Shown here: positions 47,081 through 57,352 of the stretch, one piece after another
How positions within the stretch are numbered: the stretch's first letter is position 1
How the letters are laid out: each line of letters starts with the position of its first letter
From: Diaphorobacter aerolatus
Lineage (GTDB): Bacteria; Pseudomonadota; Gammaproteobacteria; Burkholderiales; Burkholderiaceae_C
Length of the DNA: 64,000 nt
Direction of reading: 5' to 3'
Assembly (NCBI RefSeq): GCF_014489535.1
Contig: NZ_CP060783.1
Coordinates: forward strand, 930,001 to 994,000
The notes under the pieces: generated by a model
What the model saw: only the letters and a program-made list of their open reading frames with translations
What the model was told of the DNA's origin: nothing
Database searches by the model: none
Translations under genes and position numbers: made by a program

Positions 47081-50000
47081 CTACCGACGCAGGACAACGG
47101 GAGTTAACGGAATCGACATGCAAGTGAGACACCGGTCGGGCGGGCCGTCCCACTTGCTCAGGTGGACGACTTTTCCTTCGTCCACGGTCACCATGCAGCT
47201 CTCGCATTGACCCACGCGACAGCCGCTCGGCATGGCAATCCCGCGCGCTCTGCGGCGTCGAGCAGCGTGCCCATCGCGGGCGTCCAGTCAAACGACTCGT
47301 CCGCACCAGCAATACTGACTTTTTGTGGTTGCAGTGTTTTGGGGATCTGCACTTCGGCGAAGAACGTCTCGTCGAATATGTCGAAGTCGGGGATGCCCTT
47401 GCCGCGCAACGTTCCGCGCATCGCACCGAGAAAACCGGGCGCTCCGCAAAGATAGGCAAGTGGCTTGCGGGCCAGCCATTGCGCGTTGACCATGCCGAAT
47501 TCCGGAGCGTCGGGACCGTGGACGAAGTCCACGCTGACGCTGCCGATGGCGGCGGCCAGCTCATTGATCTCTTTCTCGAACGGGTGCGGCGCGCCGGGTC
47601 GCACGGAGAAGATCAATGCGACGGAAGGCGTTACTTCCCCTGCTTCGCGAAGCTGAAGAAGCGCTCTCAGATGCCCCATGAACGGCGTGATTCCGATGCC
47701 ACCGGCCACCAACATCAGCGGTCGCGCGGTGCGTGTGGGAATGGTGAACACACCCGTCGGTTGCGAGAGCTGAACCACCGAGCCCACGGGCAGGCCGTGC
47801 AGATGAGAGGACATGCGCCCATCGGGTTGGTTGCTCGTCCTCGCGAGCCGGACCGCGATGGACAGCATCCCGGGCCGCTGATTGGGGCCGACGAGCGAGT
47901 ACGCGCGGCGGACATCCATGTCCTGCGTGGACACGATGACGTGCTGCCCCGCAAGAAAGTCCGGCAAAGCTTCCCCATCGACGGCAACGAAATCGAATTG
48001 CTCGATATCTTCTGCCGCCCGGTACTTGGCCGCGATACGAAAGCTGCGCACTCCCGACCAGCTTCCCCGATTCGCCTCGGGATCGGCTTCGATGCGACAG
48101 ATCGTCGCACGCAGCGGGATCGAGCCGCTCACGGGATCGCGATGCCGATCGCTCAGCACGCCGTTGATGTTGAATTGGCTGTCGCTGATCGCGACGCCCT
48201 CGGACGTGCGCCCGAGCGGCTCGCAGCCCTGCCACCAGCCGAATTCTGCAACCGCTACATCCGCGTGGAGCGTGTTGGAAACCTGCGCCTTGAGTCGAAC
48301 CGCGCCTTGGGGCGTGACGAGTTTGACCCAATCGCCGTCATGCACACCAATGCCGTGCGCATGGTCGACGTTGATCTGCACCTGAGGCTGCGGCGACTTG
48401 CGCCGCAGCGACGCCACGTGGCGAAGCGAAGAATGGATGAACCAGCCGCTCTTGGCCGTGGTGAGCACGGTGGGAAAGTCGCCGGACGTCCCTGGATTCT
48501 CGGCAGGCTCGACGAAACTCGCCAACGCGGGCTGGCCGATATTCAGCAGCGCCTCGGAGTAAATCTCCACGAGCCCCGTGGGCGTGCGGAATCCAGTGAC
48601 GGTGCCGTCAACCTTGGTATCAGCGTATTTCTGGCGTGAAGTGCGCTGCGGAAAGCGGATACCGTCGGGATGCCGACGCAGGTCATCGACGGTAATGCCG
48701 AGTGGCTCGATCTGATGGTTCCAGCCCGCTTCGATATCGCCACCAAAGAATTCGTCTGCCATGCCCATGCGCTTGGCTAGCTCCATGACGATGTCGTAGT
48801 CGGCGCGTGTCTCGCCGAGTGGATCGACCATCTTTTGGCGCAGTTGAACGTGTTCCACCGCCTCTTGCGAGATCTCGAATCCACAACGCAGGGCTTCGCG
48901 CTCCCACGGCAGGCTCGCCGGCAGCACGATGTCGGCGCTTTGCGCCGTGGGGTTCATGAACATGTCCACGTGCACGTGAAAATCGAGCGCGTGCAGCATG
49001 CGCTGATTGCGCTCCGTGTCGGCCTGCGTCACCAGCAGATTGGTTCCGAAACTGAAGAATGTGCGCACCGGATACGGGCGATCCTCGAGCACCGCGCCGC
49101 TGAGATCACGAGAGGTGATCCAGCCAAGGCTGGGCGGACCCAGCGGCAATTCGTCAAGCCCGAGGGCCTTGTTTTGCTGCCCCGGCGACAACAGGCTTTT
49201 GTAGTCGTTGACCAGCCGATACGGCGGCGCGCTCGTCCACAAATTCCCCCGTCCCGGTCGCAGGCGCCGGTAAGCGCGTAGAGCGTAGCGATGGCTCGCT
49301 CGGTCTGCGTGGCATTCGTGTGCTGCCCCACACCCGTCCACGCGTGGTAGGCCAGCTTCGGGGCATGCATGAACAAAGTGTTGAATTCGCTGACCTTCGC
49401 AGGCTCCATCCACGTGAGTTCCGCAACACGGTCTACGCTGAACTTGGCGGCCTGCGCCTTCATCAAGGACAGTACGGTGGCGTAGCGACGGCGTTGCCCC
49501 GCGTTGTCCGTGAACTCCCCTTCAGCGAATAACTGCCACGCGCCCTCCTGCATCGCGCCAGCGGGCTTGCGCACCACCAATTGGCCATCTGCGTCGAACA
49601 CCAGAAATTCGCCGGGTGAAGCGGAATCAAATAATTCTTCGGCCCGCAGCAGTCGCTGCGAATCACGATCCACGAGCAGCGGCGCATTGGTCCAGTGCTG
49701 GGCGAACTCGTGGTCGAAACTCCCGGTCTCAAGCAAGTGGCGAATGGCACCCAGCGCCAGCGCCGCATCCGCACCGGGTCGCACCGGCATCCAGAGATCC
49801 GCCTGCTGCCCCGAACCATCCTGCTTGGGATCCACCACCACTACCTTGGCGCCGCGCTGACGCGCCGCCCCGATGCGCGTCGCCTGCGCCAGCCAGGTTC
49901 GCGCGGGTTGTGTCCCCACAGAAGAACGATGTCCGCGTTCTCCAGATCCGCCACGCCGATGCCACGGCCAAAGGTCAGCGCATGCGCATAGTCCTTGTGC

Positions 50001-50425
50001 CAGCCACAGACTTCGACGGCATACAAAAGATTCGGGCTGCCAAACTTGCGAATAAATCGCTCGACCCATTCGTAGCTGTCCACCATCGGCGTGCCACTCG
50101 GCGTAGTCACCGCGAACGCCACGGATTCAGCACCATGCTCGGCCCGCGCGGCCAGCAAGCGCCGCGCAATCTCGTCAAGCGCCTCGTCCCAGGAAATGCG
50201 TTCCCATTGCGGATCCAGCGCATCCCGTCGCGCCCTGCGCCGCATCGGATACGCAAGCCGCAACGGACTCGCCAGCAACTCAGGCGCCGCACGCCCCTTG
50301 GCGCACAACGCGCCTCCGGTCGGGTGCTCCGGCAAAGGAAGCACCTTCACCAGCCGCCCGTTCTCCACCTCATTGCTGGACCCGCAACGTGAACGACAGA
50401 GCGTGCAGTAGCCTGAAATATGCAT
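47081..50425 (-). CDS. Molybdopterin oxidoreductase fused to a FMN/NAD/2Fe-2S reductase module, three apparent frameshifts
   Basis: After correction this is one protein of about 1,115 residues. The N-terminus has a 4Fe-4S site (C7-x2-C10-x3-C14 and a later GALCAKG) followed by a bis-MGD molybdopterin catalytic region. After the dinucleotide-binding domain come a flavin site (RRAYSLVG), a NAD(P) site (GGIGITPFMGHL and CGAPGFL), and a C-terminal ferredoxin CRVGQCESC plus CLTC. This order matches phthalate-dioxygenase-reductase modules. Missing bases at plus-strand 49905-49907, 49246-49250 and 47234-47235 restore HNPARTWLAQATR, RDGGNLWTSAPPYRL and AGLPMPSGCRVGQC. The substrate is unknown. Confidence 0.85.
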
Positions 50426-50435
50426 GATTCAATAA

Positions 50436-50603
50436 GTAGCGCGTGACACATTACATTTGATGCACTGCATGGTAGCGCGCTACCTGGCGAATCTACTTCG
50501 GGGTAACTACTGGGGTAGAGCTATAAATTCACCCAAGAAAACAACCGTGTCGCTGCTTCTCACTCTCCAGGATCTGGCGGAAAACCGCTATGTAGCGCAC
50601 TAC
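50436..50603. repeat. Three related operator-like repeats (gtagcgcnntac)
   Basis: gtagcgcgtgac (50436-50447), gtagcgcgctac (50472-50483, perfect palindrome) and gtagcgcactac (50592-50603) lie in the divergent promoter region between the molybdoenzyme gene and the surface-protein gene. Dyad symmetry of this length is typical of GntR-type binding sites, and a GntR/FCD gene ends just beyond the transporter. This is a candidate regulon operator. Confidence 0.55.
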
Positions 50604-50637
50604 AACTGAGCCCGATGGATTGCAATTGTCAATCAAT

Positions 50638-50691
50638 GTCAATAGCTAAATTATTTGCCTTTAACTCGTTAAGCTAATAAAAGCTATTGAC
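50638..50691 (+). promoter_or_regulatory. Nested inverted repeats in the leader of the surface-protein gene
   Basis: gtcaatagct (50638-50647) and agctattgac (50682-50691) are perfect inverted copies enclosing a second palindrome, ttaactcgttaa (50661-50672). The structure ends 13 bases before the ATG and would place the ribosome site next to a hairpin. Confidence 0.5.
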
Positions 50692-50704
50692 TGCACCTTG
50701 AAAC

Positions 50705-53305
50705 ATGACTTCCAAGTTTTTCTCGGCATCGTGCCAAGCTCTACTGGTCACAGCGATGATTGCATCGCCCACGCTGGGCTCGTCTGCCAATCTGATCGTC
50801 AACAACGGATTCGAAAACAATCCGCCTGGCTTGCCCACAGGCAATCACATTCCATGGTCAATCACGCCGTGGGTTTTAGGACCAGGCGCGCAAGCCAACG
50901 TCGTGACCGTGAATGGAGACGCCAGCTACGGCAATGGCGGCCCGAATCTGGATGCAGAGGGGCATGCGTCGGGCACCTTGCAATACTATCTCGATATCAA
51001 TGGTGGCAATAACACCATCTCTCAGACCATTACGGTGCCTACCTGCGGCGCCATCGACACCAACCCTCGCACCGTGGATTTCAACGGTTATTTTTCCGTC
51101 AGAGACTATGCATTCGCTTCAGGATCCGGTTACATCCGTATTCTGGATCAGTCCGTTTTAGATGGTTCAGGCTCGCCAACCGAACTGGCGATCGTGAACA
51201 TTACGAACCTGACGTCAACCGATGCAAGTGGAGCAATCGTAAATCCCATCGACCAGACTTGGAAGCAGTTCGGCGGTTCAGTCGCAGTGACGCCAGGTCA
51301 CCAGATTACGTACCAGGCTTACATCACGGACTATCTGAATTTCGACAACGCCTACATGGCGTTCAAGGACTTCAGCTGCCCATCAACGACATTGGCGATG
51401 GCCAAACAATGGAACGGCGCGCCTGGCGGACATGTGGCTACCTTGTCGGCAACTCGCGACAGCGGGGCAACCCAGGTTGATACGCTGGTCGCCACGTCGG
51501 ATGGCTCGGCAGTGCAGCTTGTCTCGGACAGCAGCCCCTTACCGTCTTCGCAGGCGACAAAATACGCATCAGCGAAACGCTTTCCAACACGGGAAGCACG
51601 GCTTACAGCCAAACTTTCAGTTGTACCGGGGACACCACCGTCACCAATATCGGGACAGGTATTTTCGACGTCGAAGTGGGCAATGTCAGTGTGAACACCG
51701 CACCAATCGTCTGCACGATGGTGAACACCAACGTAACACAGTCCACATTCAAACTGAGCAAACAATGGAATGGAGGGCAGGAAGGGGATACGGCCACGGT
51801 GACCGCAACGGCGCTGCAGCCAGGCACGGCACCCGTTCCACTGATTTCCACAGCAACATCGCTTGCCAACGGAACCACGGGTCAGTCGCAATCCGGTATG
51901 GCCACGGTGGTATCACATGGCACCAGCTTCACCGTGACGGAGTCCATCGCCAATGCTTCCACTAGCCCTGCTGTGTATGACACTCAGTTGAGCTGTACCA
52001 ACGCACTGGTCAATGGCCAAACGGTCACGCTCAATGCAGCACCAGGAACGCAAGCGGAATGCACGATGAGTAACACGCTCGCTGCGCTGTCTATTCAAAA
52101 GCTGGCTTCGGCTCCCTCTGATACGAATGGTTCAGGCGTGGTGGGAGACGTCGGTGACGAAATCACTTATACATTCACTGTCACCAACACGGGCGGGCGG
52201 ATTTGGCCAACGTGCAAATCAATGATGCGTTGTTGAGCGCGGCCAACGCATCGATCGTCTGGGGCGCAGGCACGGCACCAGCCACGCTGCCGGTCAATGG
52301 CGTTGCGACAGCGACGTCCGTGTACAAGATCACCGCAGCCGATGTGGCAAGTCCCTCGGGCGAGGTCATCAATACGGCGACCGCATCGGCCGAGATTGGA
52401 GGCAAGTCGGTCACTTCACAGCCGGATGCTACCCATACGCCAGTGAAGGCTTCGCATCCTTCGCTATCCATCACCAAGACAGGCGCGGTTGCTGATTCAA
52501 ACGGCTCGGGACTGCTCGGAGATGCGGGCGACTTGATCACCTACCAATTCGTGATCGCCAACACCGGCGACACGCGCCTGACGGGCATTCAGATAAATGA
52601 TCCGTTGCCTGGCCTTACAACGCCCTCATTCACCAATTGGCCCGGTCAACCCGGCGTACTCGAAGTCAGCGAAACAGTCACCGCCACGGCTACGTACACG
52701 ATTCAGGTGGCTGACCTGGTTTCCACGAGAGTCGACAATCAAGCGAGCGCAAGTGCCACACCGCTTGCCGGAGTGTCCCCCACCGCCCAATCGCAACTCG
52801 TGAGCATTCCGACGGCGGCACCCCACCCCAGGCTTGCCATCACAAAAAAAGCGGCCGTCGCAGATTCCAATAGTTCGGGATTGCGGGTGATGCAGGTGAT
52901 GTGGTCACCTACACCATCACCGTCAGCAACCTCGGTGACACACCATTGGCCGGTGTGAGCGTCACTGATCCGATGAGTGGGTTGTCTGCGCTGAACATTG
53001 CATGGCCTGATCCAGCAGCCCCCGGATCGCTACCCAAAGGCGGGGTTGCAACAGCCACCGCAACCTATTCAATCAAAGCCGCCGATGTCACCGCCGGGCA
53101 GGTTCTCAACACCGCCACGGCCCAGGCGCCGCCAGTGGCAGGCGTGGCCGTCGGCAGCGTCTCCGATACGGCCAGTATTCAAACAACGACGGCGCCTTCG
53201 GTGATTGCCCAGAATGTTCCCACGTTGGGCGAGTGGGGCGTGATCATCTTGTCGTCTCTGATGGCAATGCTCGGACTGACGCGAATCCGTAGACGCAAAT
53301 TCTGA
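50705..53305 (+). CDS. Secreted DUF11-repeat surface protein with IPTL-CTERM sorting signal, three apparent frameshifts
   Basis: The protein has about 867 residues after correction. It has a signal peptide (ALLVTAMIASPTLGSSA) and an N-terminal NNGFENNPPGLPTGNHI domain. Two similar beta domains (AKQWNGAPGGHVATL and SKQWNGGQEGDTATV) follow, then at least three DUF11 repeats with DSNGSGLLGDAGDLITY-type signatures. The tail VPTLGEWGVIILSSLMAML plus RIRRRKF is an IPTL-CTERM exosortase signal. Missing bases at 51535-51538, 52195-52197 and 52877-52879 restore LTVFAGDKIRISETL, NTGGADLANVQIND and SGIAGDAGDVVTYTI. The likely role is cell-surface or matrix structure or adhesion. Confidence 0.87.
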
Positions 53306-53313
53306 AATCTCAG

Positions 53314-53334
53314 GCCGCCGCAAGGCGGCTTTTT
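53314..53334 (+). terminator. Rho-independent terminator of the surface-protein gene
   Basis: The stem gccgcc / ggcggc with loop gcaa is followed by ttttt. It lies 9 bases after the stop codon. Confidence 0.93.
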
Positions 53335-53406
53335 CAATTCTTCACCGCCCGATGCAGGCATGTCTGTCAACTCGGCACGATCACACCTGGCTTCAGGCAA
53401 TCAGGA

Positions 53407-54672
53407 TCAAGGCGCAAGTCCCGCATACACGGCGTCCCGCACCTGCGTCACCAGCGCACCGGACATCCCCTCAAACGCGGTATTGGTCAACAGCACGACG
53501 GTCAGTTTGCGCTCGGGATCTACAAACCAGTTGTGGCCATAGGCCCCGCCCCATTGGAGTGTTCCCTTGCTTTGAGGCGAGCGTGCAAGCGCGGGATTGA
53601 CAAGCACTGCCCAGCCATAACCGAATCCCCAGCCCGGACCTTGCGTCTGAGCCTGCTCGCCGACCTGGTCCTTCATCATCAACGCACTGCTCTGCGCGTT
53701 GAGCAGCGGCGCGCCTCCTGTCCGTATGGTCTCCAGGAACACCATGAAATCATCCGCATTTCCGAGCGCCCCCGCCCCGCCGGATGCAAACGCCTGCGCA
53801 TTGAATGCACGGCCTGGATCGAAGCGCAGGGCACCCACCGAATCTCCGGGCAAAGGCACGGCCATGTTGCGCGTCATGCGGATGGGAGCCGGCTTGCCAT
53901 CGGCATACGGCGTCGCGAGAGCCTCACCTGCGCGCGCGACAAAGCGTGTATGCGTCAAGGACAACGGTCGCGTCACGTATTGAGCCACCGCCTCGGACAA
54001 GCTACCGCCCGTGACCTTCTCGATCACCGCGCCAAGCACGTCGATGCCCAGCGAATACCGCCAGCCCTTGCCGGGCTCAAAATACAGCGGTGCCTGACCC
54101 AGTCTGCGCAGATTCTCGTCGAGCCGAATCGCCGCATCGTCGAGTCCATCGGACACTTTCAGCCGCGCGTAAGCACCGTCTTCAGCCTCCAGGAAGCGGT
54201 AACCCAGCCCCGACGTATGCGTCATCAGATGCCGGACCCGGATCACGGGTTCAGTGCCATCGACCAGACGCGGCCGAAAATCGGGCAGATAGCGCGTCAC
54301 CGCATCATCGAGGCCCAACTGCCCGGACTCGATCAGGCGCATCGCCACCACCGTGACGAGCGGCTTGGTCATCGACGCCAACCGGAAATCGGTCTCGGGT
54401 CGCATCAGCCTGCCGGACTCCCGATCCGCCAGCCCTACTGCCTGCCGATAAAGAATTTTCCCATCCACCGCCACCACTGCGACGCCCCCCACGATGCGCC
54501 GCTCGTTCACCGCCGCCTGTAGCACAGGCGTGAGATGCCGGGCGAGCTTCGCGTTGGTTTGCACCGAGGAAGCCGACGCCGTGCGCCCTTCTGCAGCGGG
54601 CAACGAGACCGCAGCCAGCAGCGTCACGCCGACCGCCAATGAAAGTACCCGGAAAGAATTGAAAAAAGACAT
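53407..54672 (-). CDS. Serine beta-lactamase-fold hydrolase (EstB/class C-like)
   Basis: The 421-residue exported enzyme starts MSFFNSFRVLSLAVG with a signal peptide. The SxxK nucleophile is in FRLASMTKPLVTVVAM, and the second-motif Tyr is in WRYSLGIDVLGAVIEKV (YxL in place of YxN). The third box region is GGAYGHNWFVDPERKL. Relatives include esterases and D-amino-acid peptidases; true beta-lactamase activity is not expected. Its promoter is shared with the divergent LysR-type gene, the usual arrangement for a regulator and its target. Confidence 0.87.
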   Translation of the reverse strand: MSFFNSFRVLSLAVGVTLLAAVSLPAAEGRTASASSVQTNAKLARHLTPVLQAAVNERRIVGGVAVVAVDGKILYRQAVGLADRESGRLMRPETDFRLASMTKPLVTVVAMRLIESGQLGLDDAVTRYLPDFRPRLVDGTEPVIRVRHLMTHTSGLGYRFLEAEDGAYARLKVSDGLDDAAIRLDENLRRLGQAPLYFEPGKGWRYSLGIDVLGAVIEKVTGGSLSEAVAQYVTRPLSLTHTRFVARAGEALATPYADGKPAPIRMTRNMAVPLPGDSVGALRFDPGRAFNAQAFASGGAGALGNADDFMVFLETIRTGGAPLLNAQSSALMMKDQVGEQAQTQGPGWGFGYGWAVLVNPALARSPQSKGTLQWGGAYGHNWFVDPERKLTVVLLTNTAFEGMSGALVTQVRDAVYAGLAP

Positions 54673-54752
54673 GCGCAAAAAATTTCTGTGAATGACGGTG
54701 CCAGTCTGAGACGCTTCACGTGAAGGCACAAGCATGCGAGACTTAACAAATC

Positions 54753-55691
54753 ATGAAGAAAAACTTCACAATAGAGCGAACGCCAACGCCTGCCTACAAC
54801 ACCTTTGTGCTGCTGGCCCGACTCGGCACTTTTACGCGTGCGGGTGACCACCTTGGCATCAGCGCGTCCGCAGTGTCTCAACAGATACGTCGGCTGGAGG
54901 CACAGGTGGGCACGCGTCTTTTCAACCGCACAAGCCGCCAGGTCGCGTTGACCGAGGCAGGGCAACAGCTTTTGACCGAAGTGACACCTGCACTCGAAAT
55001 GCTCGACCTTGCCCTTCAACGCGTACGCGCACGACAACATGGGCCGAGTGGGCTGCTGCGCATCAACACTTCACGCCTCGCTGCTGGGCTGTTGATCGAG
55101 CCTCGCATCGATGAATTTCTCGCACGCTATCCCGATCTGAAGCTGGAGCTATTCACCGACGACACCTTTGCCGACATCGTGCGAGAAGGCTTCGATGCCG
55201 GCATTCGCCTCGGACCCTATCTCGCGAATGACGTGGTCTCGGTGCCGCTGGACAACGGCCAACCCGTGGGCGTTGTCGCCAGCTCCGCGTATCTCGAACG
55301 CATGGGCACGCCAAAATCTCCGCTGGATCTCGCCCACCACGATTGCATCCGCTACCGCTTTGCTGGCAGCAAGCGCCTGGAGAGCTGGCATTTCCAGATC
55401 GACGGGCAGGACACCGAAGTAGACGTCCATGGCCGGCTCATCTTCTCCGACAACCACTACATCATTCGCGCCACCTGCAAAGGCTACGGCTTGGCGCAAC
55501 TTTTTCTGCGCAGCATTCGCAGCGAACTCGAACGTGGCGAACTGGTGCCCGTGCTGCAAGACCATGCCCCGATGCCCACGACATTCCACCTCTACTTCGC
55601 GGCGCGCCAACTCATGCCACCCAAGCTGCGCGCGTTGATCGATTTTTTGCGCGAGCCGCTGCAGGAAACATCAGCTGCTCAACGTGATTGA
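54753..55691 (+). CDS. LysR-family regulator, 3' end formed by an IS remnant
   Basis: The N-terminal helix-turn-helix (TFTRAGDHLGISASAVSQQIRRLEAQVGTRLFNRTSRQVALT) and the effector domain (LELFTDDTFADIVREGFDAGIRLG) are typical of the LysR family. It is divergent from the serine-hydrolase gene and probably regulates it. The last 8 or so residues (ETSAAQRD) come from inserted IS3 sequence, so the natural C-terminus has been replaced. The length of 312 residues is close to normal, so the protein may still work. Confidence 0.88.
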   Translation: MKKNFTIERTPTPAYNTFVLLARLGTFTRAGDHLGISASAVSQQIRRLEAQVGTRLFNRTSRQVALTEAGQQLLTEVTPALEMLDLALQRVRARQHGPSGLLRINTSRLAAGLLIEPRIDEFLARYPDLKLELFTDDTFADIVREGFDAGIRLGPYLANDVVSVPLDNGQPVGVVASSAYLERMGTPKSPLDLAHHDCIRYRFAGSKRLESWHFQIDGQDTEVDVHGRLIFSDNHYIIRATCKGYGLAQLFLRSIRSELERGELVPVLQDHAPMPTTFHLYFAARQLMPPKLRALIDFLREPLQETSAAQRD

Positions 55692-56088
55692 TGACTTCAA
55701 CCGTGAGGCTCTGGGCATTGACCTAGACTTCTCACTGCCATCGCATCGCGTGATTCGAGTCTTGGGACAGATCATGGCCTGGCGTGGAAAGCCGCAAGCG
55801 ATACGTTGTGACAACGGGCCAGAGTACGTCAGCGCTACGCTGCTGCACTGGGCCAGCGGGCAAGGAATTCGCATCGAACACATCCAGCCTGGCAAGCCCC
55901 AGCAGAATGCCTATGTGGGGCGCTTCAACAGAACGGTCCGCTACGAATGGCTGTCACAGTACTATGGGTCTGACCTCCACGAGGTTCGGGAGTACGCCAC
56001 GCAATGGATGTGGCGCTACAACCATGAATGCCCAAACATGGCATTGGGCGGCATCACACCCAAACAGCGGCTGGCCATGGCCGCATAG
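55670..56088 (+). mobile_element. IS3-family transposase remnant (orfB 3' part)
   Basis: The frame LLNVIDDFNREALGIDLDF starts abruptly inside the catalytic core, carries the second Asp in RCDNGPEYVSATL, and runs to ITPKQRLAMAA. The 5' part of orfB and all of orfA are missing. The third catalytic residue is also lost: PQQNAYVGRFNRTVRYEW has Gly where functional relatives have Glu (YVERFN). The element cannot transpose by itself. It is fused to the end of the LysR gene. Confidence 0.9.
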
Positions 56089-56163
56089 CTCTACTTTTCA
56101 GAGGGGTGGCTTATGGAAGGATTGCCGTCCAACTTCTGGGGGTCAGTTCAAACCCGGGGCGAT

Positions 56164-56240
56164 TCAGGTTGTCAACACCGCCACGGCTTAAGCGTCCCCA
56201 GTGGCAGGCGTGTCCATCGGCAGTTTCTCCAAAGCCAACT
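56164..56240 (+). pseudogene. Degenerate copy of the 3' part of the surface-protein gene
   Basis: caggttgtcaacaccgccac and the following 55 bases closely match 53098-53173 of the DUF11 surface-protein gene (for example gtggcaggcgtg and the downstream tctcc). Stop codons are now present. It lies directly after the IS remnant, so a related gene once stood here or was copied here. Confidence 0.7.
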
Positions 56241-56276
56241 GAATGATTCGATGCACCAATTGCAGGAGCGCCTAAA

Positions 56277-56966
56277 TTATGTCGACTTCTTTTGGGCAGA
56301 ATTTTTCATGGGCGCCTTCTTTGCCGCCCTCCTCTTAGCGGAGTCTCGCGCAGATTTATCCAGGGGCTGGTGGTAGAGGGAAATGACCATTGATCGAATT
56401 TTGAAGTCCGTGCCAGAGCCTTCGAGCTTATGCTTTGAGTAGAACGCCAGCTTATTTGTATTGCAGTCGATGCATGAGTGTCCATCATTCATCAATTGCC
56501 TGCGCCAAATATTGAGCACGCCCAAGGCATCGGCTCTCTTCACCATATAGAAGAGCAATCCGCCTTGATCGTGGCTATAGTTGCCCGAGGCTTGGACGTA
56601 CCGTGACGTGAGCTGCAAGAAACCCTCCTTGAAGTTGCCATCTTTCTTCGCCTCGCCGATCCACGAGTGAGAGCCAATACGAACCGCCAAATCGACGTGA
56701 CCACCAGTCTTGCTGTCATGCGTCGCGTTGTAGCCACTACGTTTGAGTCCAACCAAGATATCGAGACTGATACGATCTTCGGTGTCGTTCTGGCGAAGTT
56801 CGCGGCTAGCTTGCAACTCGTAGATAGACTCGTCAATGTCGGCGTAAAGTTGTTCAATGAATTCCTCGTAATTTCCGCCATCTGCGAGCATCTCACGTCG
56901 AATCATGGCCTGGACAGTTGGCTTAGAACTGTAACGATAGTAATCCTCGAGCGATATCATGGTCAC
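56277..56966 (-). CDS. Possible PD-(D/E)XK nuclease, third gene of an unknown cassette
   Basis: I do not recognise this 229-residue protein by family. Residues 75-115 read GYNATHDSKTGGHVDLAVRIGSHSWIGEAKKDGN, a candidate D-xn-ExK nuclease core (D in VDLAV, E and K in GEAKK). The start is a GTG overlapping the preceding stop as GTGA, or the ATG at 56960. The Lys/Arg-rich C-terminus (KRRAAKKAPMKNSAQKKS) suggests nucleic-acid binding. Base composition is well below the core genes, a sign of transfer. The nuclease reading is from motif shape only. Confidence 0.6.
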   Translation of the reverse strand: MTMISLEDYYRYSSKPTVQAMIRREMLADGGNYEEFIEQLYADIDESIYELQASRELRQNDTEDRISLDILVGLKRSGYNATHDSKTGGHVDLAVRIGSHSWIGEAKKDGNFKEGFLQLTSRYVQASGNYSHDQGGLLFYMVKRADALGVLNIWRRQLMNDGHSCIDCNTNKLAFYSKHKLEGSGTDFKIRSMVISLYHQPLDKSARDSAKRRAAKKAPMKNSAQKKST

Positions 56967-57352
56967 GCCACACCCATATCTTTCAGCGTGGCTCCCGGGG
57001 TAAAGCAGATCATGATCTGCGACTCAGAGATGGGTTCACCAAATTCGGGATGTATTACGGCTTCACCCCGTGAGTAATGCCTAACTTCTTCCTCAGGCAA
57101 TTCGTAAAACCCGCCGTCGAACTCGTACATTAAGCATGTCTTGAGAACCTTCACCCTAGGAGTGGCAAGGTACGAAAGAGCACGTGCGACCACCGCCTCA
57201 TCGCCTGCTTGGGCCAAATGAAGAAGGTGGTCAAACGTGTAATGATCCAATTGATGCTCGCGGGATGATAGGGCGTGCCAAACGTGCAAGCACGCCTGCT
57301 TTACACTGGGCGCGGAAGCCCAGTCTTCCTGAATTACCGCGTCTATGTTCAC
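56963..57352 (-). CDS. Hypothetical protein, second gene of the unknown cassette
   Basis: This 129-residue protein has no motif I recognise. The first half is helical (VKQACLHVWHALSSREHQLDHYTFDHLLHLAQAGDEAVVARALSYLA). The second half has FDGGFYELPEEEVRHYSRGE, an acidic and beta-type pattern. It overlaps both neighbours by 4 bases, so all three are translationally coupled and likely act together. Confidence 0.6.
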   Translation of the reverse strand: MNIDAVIQEDWASAPSVKQACLHVWHALSSREHQLDHYTFDHLLHLAQAGDEAVVARALSYLATPRVKVLKTCLMYEFDGGFYELPEEEVRHYSRGEAVIHPEFGEPISESQIMICFTPGATLKDMGVA

